A stretch of 64,000 nucleotides of DNA, taken from positions 2,852,001 through 2,916,000 of the forward strand of contig JAKNDB010000103.1 of NCBI GenBank assembly GCA_024305405.1. The letters run 5' to 3'. Positions 20,301 to 31,707 of the stretch are shown piece after piece. This stretch comes from Dirofilaria immitis (taxonomy: Eukaryota; Nematoda; Chromadorea; Rhabditida; Onchocercidae). Both the position numbers and the translations under genes were made by a program. The notes beneath the pieces were generated by a model. The model was not told the DNA's origin, ran no database searches, and saw only the letters and a program-made list of their open reading frames with translations. Position 1 is the first letter of the stretch, and the number at the start of each line of letters is the position of its first letter.

Positions 20301-21081
20301 GATTGCATTGCATTTTTGATAAATTAATTCTTTTTTAAAATCTTTTTATTATTTCAAAAATTATTTATTATTTTTAATTTTCGAATTTATTGAAGGAAAA
20401 AATTTTGCAGATATTATGTTGTGTGGATCGTTTAGAACAGTTAAATGAAATGTTACGCTCTGCTAGTTTATCATTATCAGCAGCATTAAATTTGATGTAT
20501 TTGATAACTTCAGCTTAAGGAAATCCATTACCTTTAGATGGTAATATTGTCAATAATTCCGGACAGGTATTATACAATATTTTATTTGCTATAGAAAGAG
20601 CAAATAATATGGTTATTATATGATATCATTTCTCTTATCTTCATCTAAAATTGATAAGAAAAATTATCAGAAGAAATTTTATAAATTTATACTAGTGATG
20701 GTATCATGTATAGCTTTAAAATATAAATTGTAAATTGTATGAAATGATAAATGATAATGTTTAGTTGCAAGAGATTTATGATATGCGAAAATTTTATATT
20801 TCTTAAATTAATTTAAAAATTTTCAGTCAATTTGGGAACGTATCAAATGGATCATATCAGCATTTCAATCGATCGATTTACATTCTGATCCATCATTTAA
20901 TGATTTACGAAATTTGTTGCAAAGTTTTTGTGAAGGTACTTGCGGTACAATGCCGCATATACATGAAGTTACTAAAGAAGAGCACGATGATGATGATATT
21001 GATAATGATGATCCACAACAATCTGATACAATTGTTAATCCATTAATTTCTGGTCTACCACCTTTTGAAAAATCTAATTAA
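14311..21081 (+). CDS. BBS9: BBSome subunit BBS9 (PTHB1)
   Basis: BBS9 is a core subunit of the BBSome, the coat-like complex that moves membrane proteins in and out of cilia. Fourteen exons are placed: 14311-14398, 14822-15037, 15328-15650, 15863-16046, 16359-16487, 16638-16824, 17556-17697, 17990-18082, 18533-18667, 19248-19334, 19463-19602, 19942-20094, 20411-20566, 20827-21081. Landmarks shared with human BBS9 are DQLVVGSITGRIWI, LLYEHSNTAIAYNM, NWTLNLGD, VSYLGTEPSLF, RYRIQADSLDFIYLFTDEL and SIWERIKWIISAF. The N-terminal half matches the beta-propeller part and the end is an acidic tail. The A-run at 16417-16419 is one base short; with it the exons give exactly 763 codons, against 887 residues in human. 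A TAA at 20516-20518 interrupts exon 13, with the same frame open on both sides. The identity is secure; the stop may be an error or a true lesion. Confidence 0.9.
19694..19797 (+). repeat. 34-bp tandem repeat, about 3 copies, in BBS9 intron 11
   Basis: Three consecutive near-identical copies of GTAAATCTTTATCAATTCTA plus 14 bases begin at 19696, 19730 and 19764, an exact 34-base period. The first two differ at two positions and the third is slightly diverged at its end. It is a small recent intronic expansion. Confidence 0.85.
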
Positions 21082-21907
21082 TAATAATTGATTAATTTGA
21101 TAATAAACAACCGTAAATAATTGTCAAGCATTTTTGAGCATTTTATCATTGATATTATTAATATTGGTAAGCTATATGTAATATAGATATTTTCTGAAAT
21201 GAAAAAAGAATTTATAAAATTTTTGAATTTATGTTTTGATGGAATATTAATTTTTATTCTTTTTAAATAACGCTATTAAACATATTATCATTTTTTCATA
21301 TTTTATTCATTGTTTTTTTTTGCAATTCTCGACTATATTATCATATGTATTTACCTATCAATTCTATTCATTGATGATAATTTGTTTTTATAATAAATAT
21401 TCTCGATTTAATTAAACATTTTTCAAAAAAAAATATCTAATTTAGAAATTTTCGAACTTTCTCGAAAAAATTTATTTTATAAATGAAAATATTAAACTAT
21501 TGCTTAATATAATATATTATAAGTTTAATAATATAAAGGCAATTATCACTTATCAAACATTTCAAAAAAGGAAGACATTTCCACTAAATATTATTGATTT
21601 GTTTTTATAAAATAAAATGGTCATATTTTTATCATATTATCAGTTACTCGTTTCAATAAAGTACTGCTTATTAGTGTGTAGTAAAAAATATGCAGTTTAG
21701 TAAAAATGAAAGGAATAAATTTATGTTTGGATTTATAAATCAAAAAAAAGGTAGCATTTTTGGTGATCTTATCATAAAATACAACTTTCACCAGATCTTG
21801 CAATGTGTTATCGTCAGTGAGTGATAAGGAACATCAAAAGAGAAAAATTGTTATCAAATTGTAATTGATTGTGATAACTGTGATAAAAATAGCAATTGAT
21901 CAACAAA

Positions 21908-24900
21908 ATGAGATTGTTAACGTCTTTTATAATTTAGCACTTACCGCTTTTAGTCAATATTTATTTCTTTTATGATTTATAAAGTATATATTATAATAGT
22001 ATAATATATACTATTATTATTTCTATTATTAATTTCTTATTAAGTTTCCTATTAATACAGGTAAATAGCCAACTTGTTGGCCAAGGTTAGTTTTCTTTTT
22101 TTCATTTTTCAATTACTTTTTGATAGATTATAAATAAATCATAATATGATTACTAATGATATTGCAATAAGAATTAGGATAATTCCTTAATTTTTCTGAT
22201 TAATTATGATTAAAAACTAAGTTACGCAAAAACTGATAGTTGATAAAGAAAGGATAACTATACTAGTTATGGAAAATTTAAAAAGGAATTTAAATCTTTG
22301 CATCATCCCGAAAAAAAACAATTATTTCATTTATATATCTATTTGTATTACTAAGATTTTAAAAGATTGTAATCAATGTAAGATAACTGATACGATTGCT
22401 ACCACTATCATTTTATCCTATATGATAAGATTCAATGCTAATTATGTGATTTTAATTATTTGTTATCATATCAAAAAAGAATAAATTTTTTTCCGGCTGA
22501 ATATAATTTTGAAATTTCTGAATTTTTAGGAATACCATGCGAAAATGAAGGTGCCAAAATTAATTTGGCAGAAGTAACACGTGGTTTAGTCACATCACCT
22601 TGTTATCACTGTATATGTAAAGTTGGTATCATTTATCATTTCATTAATCAATTTTAATTACTAACTAAAGCTATTAATCTAGTTTCATTTATATATTGAT
22701 CTAGTTACCTATTTTTCATTGATTTCCAATATCATTTACTCATCACTTCCTTGAATTATCAATTTTACTATATTTCTCATAAAATCTGATCTGAAAATAT
22801 CTGATATCATGATTTTTGGAAACAACTCATAAGGATGACAGCAATTACTTGGGAACATATTTCCGATCATCATGAACCGATCACGAAAAATATCACAGAA
22901 ATGCACTTTCGGAACTGATATTAGTGATTGATACATTTGAAAATGCATAAATTGAAACGGAATAATTTCGTAGTTGATATAATAAAACTATTTTCCAAAA
23001 ATTAAATCAATAATCTTATTGCCATTAGGAAAATTTACTTTACTGATTGATCGGATAATTTTGATAATTTAAATCATTTTTCCTCAATCCGTTTGTAATG
23101 ATCGAAAATATGTTACTAAATGATCATTATCATTCTTATCAGATGTTTTTAGCAGAATTTTCAGATCAGATACCTTGAGAAATGTTAAGAAGATTTTATT
23201 TCAAGCAATAATCAAATATGATGAGTAAGTTTCATCTTTATAATTTACCATTACGATCATAATATTCGAATATCATTCATATTTATATTTCTATTCATAT
23301 CATTACCAGATTATTTCTAAAATATCCTCATATCATTACTAGAATTTCACCAAATATTTCTAGAATATCACTTTATAGGATTTCATTCATATCAATAATA
23401 GAACATCTCTTCAAGTTTCTATAGATAGTGATATTTCAAACTGTTTCTGAAGATCATTATTTCTTTTTAGCATTATTAGCATCAGATCATTATTTCTTTC
23501 ATAGTATTATTAGAGTCCATTCAGGTCACTATTAGAATACCATTCAGATTTTTAAAAAGTACCATTAGGTAATTATCTTTTCTAACCTTATTAAACTTCG
23601 TTCACGTCATTATAGAATACTATTTAAATCTTTATAAAGTATCATCAGATCATTACTTTTTCGTCTTATTAGAGTGACCTGAATTACAGGTGATTATTAG
23701 GATATTTGGATTCTTCCAAAATATTCATTTAGATACACTCCAGGCTTGTTGTTTTCAGAATGGTATAATAACATGCATAATAGAGAAATGTGAATCGTTG
23801 AAAAGTTGTCCGGTAGCATTGAATCGTAATAATGATACCTGTTGTATGAAATGTTTGCATTGTATTCATTTGGGTATCAAACGAAATAATAATCAAATTT
23901 GGACAAGTATGCAAGATGTATGCACGCAAATTTCATGCAAAGTAATTTTACTCTTTCTTTTATCAATTATAAATATTAAATTTTTGATATTAATTAAAAA
24001 TTAGGAAAAAAGATCTCATAAAATTTGTTGGCCAATTTTCTATTTGTCACAAATGTAAATTGCTTAGGTTATTCTTTCAATTTTTTTTGTTTTTATTTCT
24101 TTTCATTTTTAATTAATTCTTATTTTTTCTATTATTCAATCACGATTATTTTCTATTATCAATTATTATATAAAAATCTCATAGTAAAATAATTTTCGTC
24201 ATTTACTTTTTCAATCCCATAAATTATAAAATTTCGATATTAATTAAAATTTTTAAAATTAAAAATTTAAACTAAAAAATAATCAGATAATAAAAAGTAA
24301 CAACAGTCGGCTATATTATTATAATGGAAAATTAATCATTTATCAGTAAACAATTATCATTTGTCAAATCTTTTTTGTTTAACAAAATTTTTTCACGTAA
24401 AAAAGGAATATATTAAACGTGAAAGTAAAATATTAGGCTGCTGTTATAACAAGTTGAACGTAAAAATAAAATATTAGGCTGGTGTTATAACAAGTTGGCG
24501 AATTCAGTGTGTATCAAATTGTATAAATGGACGTTTATTAGCTGGATTTTGTTGTGGATTATGCCTAACACCAATAAAAGCCCAGGATCGATGTATACGT
24601 TGTGATCTAGTATTAAAGCAATGGTATCATTGTTATCGCTTTACTTGTCCTATATTAAATTGCCCAATATCTCAACATATCAAACATCCCAAGAGGTAGT
24701 AACAAAAATTTTTCATTTCTTATCAGAAATTTTTTGATCAATAAAATCATTTCTTTAATAAATTAAGTAATGTTGGTTTTTGTTAAATGATAATATATCT
24801 TACCAATCACTTCGTAATTTATTGAAATAATATTTTAGCCTATCTATAAATAATCTTATCAGTTATTATAGTTTTCAGATGTTGTCCGGAATGTAAAAAT

Positions 24901-26181
24901 CATATGGTTATTTCGGATGGTTCAAATATAACTGTATCAAATGGTTCACATTGCTTCTTTCGTGGATTACGTTATCAGGTTCACGATACATTTCGTATAG
25001 ATCCATGCTCACGTTGCTCATGTCAACCAGGCGGAATTATCTGTAAAAGGTTTCACATAATTAAAATTTCATTCTAATCAAATAGTTTAGATTTATATTC
25101 GAAATTTCTCATTCGAATATTATTTTTGCTTAGTATTTCACGTTAGCCTATTTCCTCACGTTTCCAGATTTGTTTGTCCACGCAAAGAATGCGACATGTC
25201 GCATATATTCTATAAACCAAATGTTTGTTGTCCATTTTGTTATCGGAAAGCGAAAGCATGCAAAAGAATTGATATCAGCGGAAATGAAATCATAGTTGAA
25301 GTAAGCTAATTTTAAATGTGATCATTCAATGAGATCTGTAGTGCAGAATTCTTTTTTCTTCTTTGTTTTCCGTTGCAACAAGGCACACAGAGTTACAAAT
25401 TCTTCACCTAAGCATCAAAAGACTAATCTAAAGACAGCAATCTCAAACTTGAGTAATTGAATCATTATTGTGGCAACATCATAGTATATTAACGAACTCA
25501 GCAACCTAATGAGTCCAATAAAAACAATTTAATGACGATAACACTTAACGTAAAATAAGATTTAAATAAAGCCCGACCGCCTTGATGAAGCATATTCAGT
25601 ATCATGGTTTGGTGTTGGTTTGGTTTTAAATATAAGAATAAAGAGGTCTTTGTTATAGAGTGGGAATCGTAGACAAAGGCGAAGCAATTTTCAGCTTACT
25701 TGCATTGTACAGTAAATGCGCACATACAACATGCTTCCCTTCATATGAGATCCAACACAAAGGGATCACTGACTTCTCAGATTTTCATGTTATCTTCGCG
25801 ATTGATGGTCACATTTTCTTTTATTCCGGAAGCCTTTCGCACTTTATTCGCGGCAAGATCATCAAGATCAACTGACCAAAAATATTAGATGACAGTTCAT
25901 CAATGGGGTCATTTAGGTCATTTAGTTAATCCAATATTTCAGAATTTGAAAAAAATTTTTTATGTCAATTTACTGGCAACATATAAACGATATATATTGG
26001 GAATAGAAAATCAGAGAATCAAAACGATTGATTAAATCAATCTCATTAGTAAATATTTCACTCCACTGCAATAGATGATAAATTATTCTCAATGAGTCAT
26101 CTAGATTATTTAACTAAACAAATGTTATAGAATTTAAAATGATTTTCTTATTTAAATAAATCTACTGGCACATATATAAGC

Positions 26182-26239
<58 letters not shown>

Positions 26240-28650
26240 TATAAGAAACTAAAAAATATCAAATCAACCTATCAAATCAATCAGATCAAATTAGTTTTTA
26301 GCATGGCACAAAGTGGACATTAAATAATAATTGTTCTAATTGCATATGCATTAATGGATTTATAAAATGTAAAAGAATGACTTGGCCATGGAAAAGAAAG
26401 TATCCTCAGGAACGACAATTGAAAAAATTGGATAGATCATGTTGTCATGAATGTGAGCTAAGTAAATATAGACATGATAAGCTGTTATTCTTTATGACAT
26501 TAATATGATTACAATAATTGCTTAATTAATTTTACATAAACAAATTTATCTTACATTTTTTCCCTTTTAAAAAATAAAATAAAAATTCATAAATATATAA
26601 AAAAATTAAAACTGAAAAATTAATTAGTATAATCTATAAATTAGCAACTAATATTCTAAATTGCCGTAATAGGAAATAAAAACTTACATTTATAAAATTC
26701 TATTTGATATTTCTATCCTAGTTTATTATCATTATGATATCATTCCTAATCTTAATAAATTTCCGATTTTTGCTTATTTTTCATTAATTATGCTTCATTA
26801 AATTAGCTTAACTTAATTTATTTCAATATTTTTATCTTCCTATGATTGTTTATTCATTACTAAGATATGATATTGCATCATATCATATTACTATTCTTTT
26901 AACAATATCCTTCATCTACCATGAACAATATGTATCAATGATTCGAAGTTCATCCATAATTTATGATGGAAGATATTAATTATCATATCATGTCATATCA
27001 TATCATTTTTCTGTTAATCCTGGCATATCTTTTATATATCGTAAATAGATATTATCAATAATTTTAAATGATAAATATTTTTATAATAGAAAAAAGTTTT
27101 TTCCCAAATAATTTCTTATTATGAATAAATTAATCATTGTTAATTGCAGAAGAAAGTTCTTGTACAATATTTGGTGACTCATATTATATAACATTTGATA
27201 ATTATAATTATTCATTTCATCAAATGCATAATACTTATATTCTTACGCAAGAGTGTTCACTTAATGGGTATCATTTTAAATTTTCAAAACATTGATTTTC
27301 AATTTAATTACAATATGAAAAAGAAATGAATTTAATTAACAAATTATCAGTTATATCAAATTTTAATTCCATTTACAGAATCGATCCACAATTTAAGATA
27401 ATTGGCATACGTAACGATGAAAAATTATCGTTAACATGGATAGGCCGTGTTATTATTTACATTACACTTTTAATGGAACTTTCTTTACCATACATTTATT
27501 GCCAAAAAGGTTGAAAATTTATAAATTGAAATTTCAATGGAATTTATGTAAAATAAAAAAGAAACTTGAAATTATGATTAATCTCGAGAAAATCTGATAA
27601 AAATTTACGATTAATCATATGTAAATGTTTTTTATGAACTATACGTGAACGTATACGCTTGATCATATATATATATTTTTGGATTATACATAAAAGTATA
27701 TTTTTGATCCTACGTAAATATTGTTTAAGATTATATGTGACTGTATACATATATGATATTATGAGCATATTTAATCTATATAAATGTTTTTTTTTAAATT
27801 GTACGTGAACGTATACGTCTAGTCCATATAAGTTTGTTTTTTCTTTTTTTTGTTGGAGGATTATACGTGAACGATATACGTTTGATCGTATGCAAATGTT
27901 TATTTTAAGATTATACGTGAAAATACAAAAATAATTAACATTCCGTATGTTCGTTATAACAATTGGCCAGAATATCGTGCTTTCGAACATCCATCTACCG
28001 GATATATTGTTGTTTCATTTAAATTAATCGGTTTAAAAGTAATTTGGGATGGTGAATCATTTATTGAAATTATTCTTGACAAACGACATCAATTCAAGAT
28101 AATCTTTTATCTCCTCTATCATTAATCTATTCTAAAATATCATGATTTATCTATGTTTGAATTTTAATAAATATTATTTCTTAATTAAATCTAATTAATA
28201 TTCAACACAATTATAATTTTAGAATGTGATTTCCTATGATTTTTTCTTTAGAAATTATTTTTTCCAAACTTAATTGAAATATATTTATGCCGTGATATTT
28301 ATATCAAAATATATTTCAATCAAATACCGTATTGTTCATTTCTATTTTAATTAAAATATTAATTGTTGACAATGATCAAAAAGTATTTGTAAAGGTAAAT
28401 ATGTTTAGAAGGAAGCATGATGTTTCAACATAACATAAATTATAGCAAAAAGTTGAAATTGCTACCATTTCAGGTTTGTGGCTTATGCGGCAATTTCAAC
28501 GGTAATCCTAATGATGATCTGATGATATCTCGCTTTCTGAATCCATCAAACTATTTCGTATCATATTCTACTCGATCTTGGACTTATGATATTGCATACA
28601 CATGGTATCAATTGAAGAAAAATAATTCCAATAATGCAAGATTTATATGA
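21908..28650 (+). CDS. BMPER/Crossveinless-2-like secreted BMP regulator
   Basis: Cv-2/BMPER proteins are extracellular, bind BMP ligands through von Willebrand C (VWC) domains and carry a VWD domain. Secure exons: 22061-22085, 22530-22621, 23759-23941, 24478-24695, 24879-25049, 25168-25300, 26302-26461, 27150-27267, 27379-27509, 27910-28098, 28474-28650. VWC-type cysteine patterns include PCENEGAK, CCMKCLHC, CPILNCPISQ, RCCPECK, CCPFC and SCCHEC. VWD motifs are CTIFGDSYYITFDNYNYSF, VIWDGESFIEI and CGLCGNFNGNPNDDL, collinear with human BMPER. The protein ends soon after the VWD domain; no C8 or TIL region is visible. Exon 27379-27509 needs at least one added base near 27443-27459, and the donor after 28098 is AT rather than GT. 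The start is tentative: ATG 21908 begins a hydrophobic stretch (MRLLTSF) but meets a stop, so one or more bases may be missing there too. Confidence 0.8.
23535..23690 (+). repeat. Degenerate ~75-bp repeat in a BMPER intron
   Basis: Two diverged copies of a unit of about 75 bases stand side by side: GTCACTATTAGAATACCATT near 23534 and GTCATTATAGAATACTATTT near 23607. Both are followed by related ATTTTTATAAAGTA and CTTATTA motifs. Looser matches extend upstream to about 23240. It is an old intronic expansion without coding signal. Confidence 0.5.
24416..24497 (+). repeat. 41-bp tandem duplication spanning a 3' splice site
   Basis: Two copies, about 24416-24456 and 24457-24497, share AAAATATTAGGCTG (or GCTGG) and GTTATAACAAGTTG. 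Each holds a TATTAG acceptor plus the first bases of the BMPER exon. Only the second acceptor (exon from 24478) keeps the frame. The first would run into TGA after six codons. Confidence 0.85.
25340..25900. other. Compositional island inside a BMPER intron
   Basis: This half-kilobase inside the intron 25301-26301 is visibly richer in G+C than its surroundings, with CCCGACCGCCTTG at about 25571 and a stretch near 25800-25870 rich in CG. An open frame of 71 codons lies at 25660-25875 but matches nothing I know. It may be a decayed insertion or gene fragment. Confidence 0.35.
26186..26237. repeat. (TA)n microsatellite
   Basis: A perfect run of about 26 TA units in the BMPER intron before the exon at 26302. 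Shorter TA tracts occur elsewhere, for example at about 598-612, 6867-6886 and 29025-29050. Confidence 0.95.
27605..27925 (+). repeat. Degenerate repeat array running into a BMPER exon
   Basis: About six imperfect copies of a unit containing ATTATACGTGAACGTATACG, with a pyrimidine-rich TAAATGTTTTTTTT spacer, fill the end of this intron. Clear copies are near 27639, 27681, 27729, 27799, 27860 and 27909. The last one is the real acceptor and exon start (TTTTAAG then ATTATACGTGAAAAT at 27910). The array therefore carries several decoy copies of the splice acceptor region. Confidence 0.7.
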
Positions 28651-29586
28651 TAAAAATATGTTAGCAACCAAATTTTAAAAATCAAATGATTACAAACATT
28701 TTCGATCATCCTAATGATCATATTCAGTCTAATATCTATTATTCTGTTTGTTTGAAATTTTAGAAAAAATCAAACTATTTTGTTCGTATTATATTATGGC
28801 TATGGCCATATCGTCCCACTATTATATAATTGTTGAAATGAAATTATAATTTGCAGATCAACTACTAAATGTGCCGTTTCTAATATTGAGAACGGAACAA
28901 AACGATCTAATAGAATACCTTATTCATAATAAAAGAATAGTATTGATTTGGTATGTCGACAAAAAAAGCCATGCGAAATATAAGAATTTCATAATGGAAA
29001 TGGTTTTTTATTTAGTCTTCATCTTATATATATATATATATATATATATATGCAATAAAACAATTGTGTAAATTATAAAGTGCTCAAAATGGAGACAAAA
29101 TAGTCATTGATTTTCAAATACATATCATCCCTGAAATACAATTCTAAAAAAACCTGCTTTGAATATCTATTCAGCATGATACCATTAAGGGAACCAGATG
29201 AATGAACAATAGTGGTTTTCATTAGCATCTAGTTCCCGTAATTAGAGTCATTAACAGTTTAACGATAAGATGATATATGGCTTTGTTATGTGCCTTTTTT
29301 TCATCCGCTTAATATTCCGAGGACGTTTTCTTAAAGGGAAAAGTTAAAAAACGGTTTTTACAAAAGACTCAAATGCAGAACAATATAGAAGATACTCAAT
29401 ATAACATATGTCCGGTTATTCAGCATGTAACTAAATATGGCTGAAAAGTAGTATCAGTATCACCCAACAACTAGTCAAAATTTTTTATCGACAAATGTCC
29501 TGTCTGCAAGTTCTATCTTTGAATAAATAATGATTGGATAAACTTCACATTAAATTACCGTTTCTCATCAAAATGTCCAAAAACTG
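28651..29586. other. Spacer between converging BMPER and IMP3
   Basis: Both neighbouring genes end here. A possible exon start at 28860 (TTTGCAG then 23 open codons with one cysteine) could in principle be a further BMPER exon, but I find no in-frame donor to join it. A short TA tract lies at about 29025-29050. Nothing else is recognised. Confidence 0.45.
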
Positions 29587-30807
29587 TCAAAATTTAAATG
29601 AAAAGCAACAAATTACAAGAATAAAAAAATCATAACAAAAATCATCACGTTCATTATTATAGTTAAGAATATGCTTCCGGATTTTGAATCCTTCGTCCAT
29701 GTAATACAATCCTGCAAATTTCGAGTAACCAAAAACGCAGGATCAGTTACTAATTCTATTCCGACACGTACATGCCCCTGTTCTACAAGATCGCTAGCAT
29801 TTCGTACAGTTTCTGCCATTTCTAGACGTTTCATCACAACCTATGATAACAGTAAAATAAGATGGAAAAAAACATTCAAAAATATAATGTGCTTCTGAAT
29901 GAACAAATTTAAGTGCCATCAAAATTTGTGAAACAAAAGAAATCTTTGAAATCTCAAAACATAATGCAGTGTATATTTTATATATTGAATCTTATATCCC
30001 TTTTATAATGAGGTAAGAACAGAAGTTATAACATACCGGTAATCGCCTTCTGCAAAATGAAGAAGCGGTAACTTTACTGGCACGTTCCAACGTATCAGCA
30101 GTCGGTATCAATCCCATAGCATACAATTTTTCCAAAAACTCACGAACTGTTTTCAAACGAAATGGATCATTTAATGGTAATTCTTTTAACTTTAGTGCAA
30201 TTTCCCGAATCTGAAAATAAAATAAAATTATAGAAAAAAATCATTGGTAATAAATTCGCCAATTTATTAACAATTATGGACTTCAAATTTCTCCAAAATA
30301 AAATGAATATGAAGCCATATTTTCGCACTTCGCCACATTCACTTATGTAATTTGCATGAATCAAATTGCTTCCATCTATGACTGATTTTCTAAGTTCTCG
30401 TTAATTTGGATGCAAAGAAGTTTCCACATAATTTATCTCACAAATTATTACTCGTTCATCGAAGCAAATGAAATTTTTAAACTCTGTAATTTTCAACAGT
30501 GACATAAAATTTCCTCACAACATTTTCCCTTATTAAATCGCATTTTGTTACGGCAGTAGAGTAAAATCTAAAATGAATTTTCAACAGTTAAATTTTTCAT
30601 TCTTTTCGATTTATCTGACAAATATTAATGCAATACATATAAACTAACATTAGCTGCCAACGTATTATACATCGAATAATGCTGACGCTTTTTGATGTGA
30701 TAACGCCGTAAAATCTTTCCCTCATGAATATTGTTATCAAGTTCCCACGATATAAAATCAACCTTTTTCAGCAATTTCTTTTCATGAAATTTTAATTTAC
30801 GTACCAT
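29587..30807 (-). CDS. IMP3: U3 small nucleolar ribonucleoprotein IMP3
   Basis: IMP3 binds U3 snoRNA and, with IMP4 and MPP10, guides early 18S rRNA processing in the nucleolus. Three exons, 30649-30807, 30037-30210 and 29587-29840, encode MVRKLKFHEKKLLKKVDF at the start, ASSFCRRRLP in the middle and VEQGHVRVG plus VTDPAFLVTR in the S4 RNA-binding part, all nearly as in human. The A-run on the coding strand at 29682-29685 is one base short; adding it restores the conserved NYNNERDDF end and gives exactly 196 codons (human 184 residues). A spliced-leader-like acceptor (ATTGCAG, ending at 30825) lies 18 bases before the ATG. It is the last of four same-strand genes. Confidence 0.93.
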
Positions 30808-31707
30808 TTTCAAATAGCAAATACCTGCAATAAAATTTGACTTTCTTCAGGCAGCAATATATTAAATATCGAGTTAAATATGCGTGAAATACGTGAACTA
30901 AATTATACGCAAAATGAAAACATAAATCATATTATGAAGGAAAATGCAACCAAATATGAATTTAAATTTTGTTACATTTTCGAGCAAAATCATACAATAT
31001 AAAGCAAAATGTATCAATGCTCAAAGTGAAGCCTCACGTATAGCACTGGGAATTTAACCATTCAAACGTGAAATCAACTACGACCGATTACTTAAATTAC
31101 AAATATACCAACCATCTCGTGTCACGACGATCGTCCTCTATGACATCATTTATGTCTCGTATTTAATAATCGTATGTTAGAATAACCACTTAATATCTGT
31201 ATATAATTTTTACGATATAAAATTTCTTTCCATTCCCTCCAATATTCAAATCCAAAATTTTGATTCCTAATTTTTTTCAGACCAAACTCAATAAAGATTT
31301 TTTATAATTTCTTATTATTACATTCATTCTTTCAATTATTATTTCTCTGTTGTCAATTTTTTCTAAAATTTTTGCTAACGAATAATAGGATATATTCAAT
31401 GACTGAATATCATAACTACATTTCGTCATATACATTTCTATAAGTATATATACGTATTGATGCTTCCATCAACAAAAAGTCAAAAAAAAAGAACTTATTG
31501 ATGCTACCGTTATCAAACGATTAAATGACTATAAGCAATAGAAGTTATATTATTAGAACAAAGAAGTTAGTAATTCTTTTTGCTATTCATAGCTATCATC
31601 ATCATATTATCCAAAGTGTCAATGGAATATACCTGAGGTAAATAACTTTATCAATAAAATAACCGTATATAATAAGCATCTATACTAATAATTACGAGTT
31701 AAACTTA
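30808..31707. other. Intercistronic spacer between IMP3 and the gene upstream
   Basis: About 0.9 kb of A+T-rich DNA with no coding signal. Its length matches the other gaps in this minus-strand gene row, as expected if the row is one transcription unit resolved by trans-splicing. Confidence 0.4.

Noticed and set aside
25660..25875. 71-codon plus-strand open frame in a BMPER intron
   Set aside because: No recognisable product and no splice logic. Noted only as part of a compositional island.
27544..27990. 148-codon minus-strand open frame
   Set aside because: It runs antisense through the repeat array and the following BMPER exon. Its repeated YTYNLK-like residues are a by-product of the repeat.
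28099..28473. U12-type AT-AC intron in BMPER
   Set aside because: The start ATAATCTTT only partly fits the U12 donor, the 3' end is CAG rather than AC, and nematodes are thought to lack this spliceosome. A changed GT is simpler.
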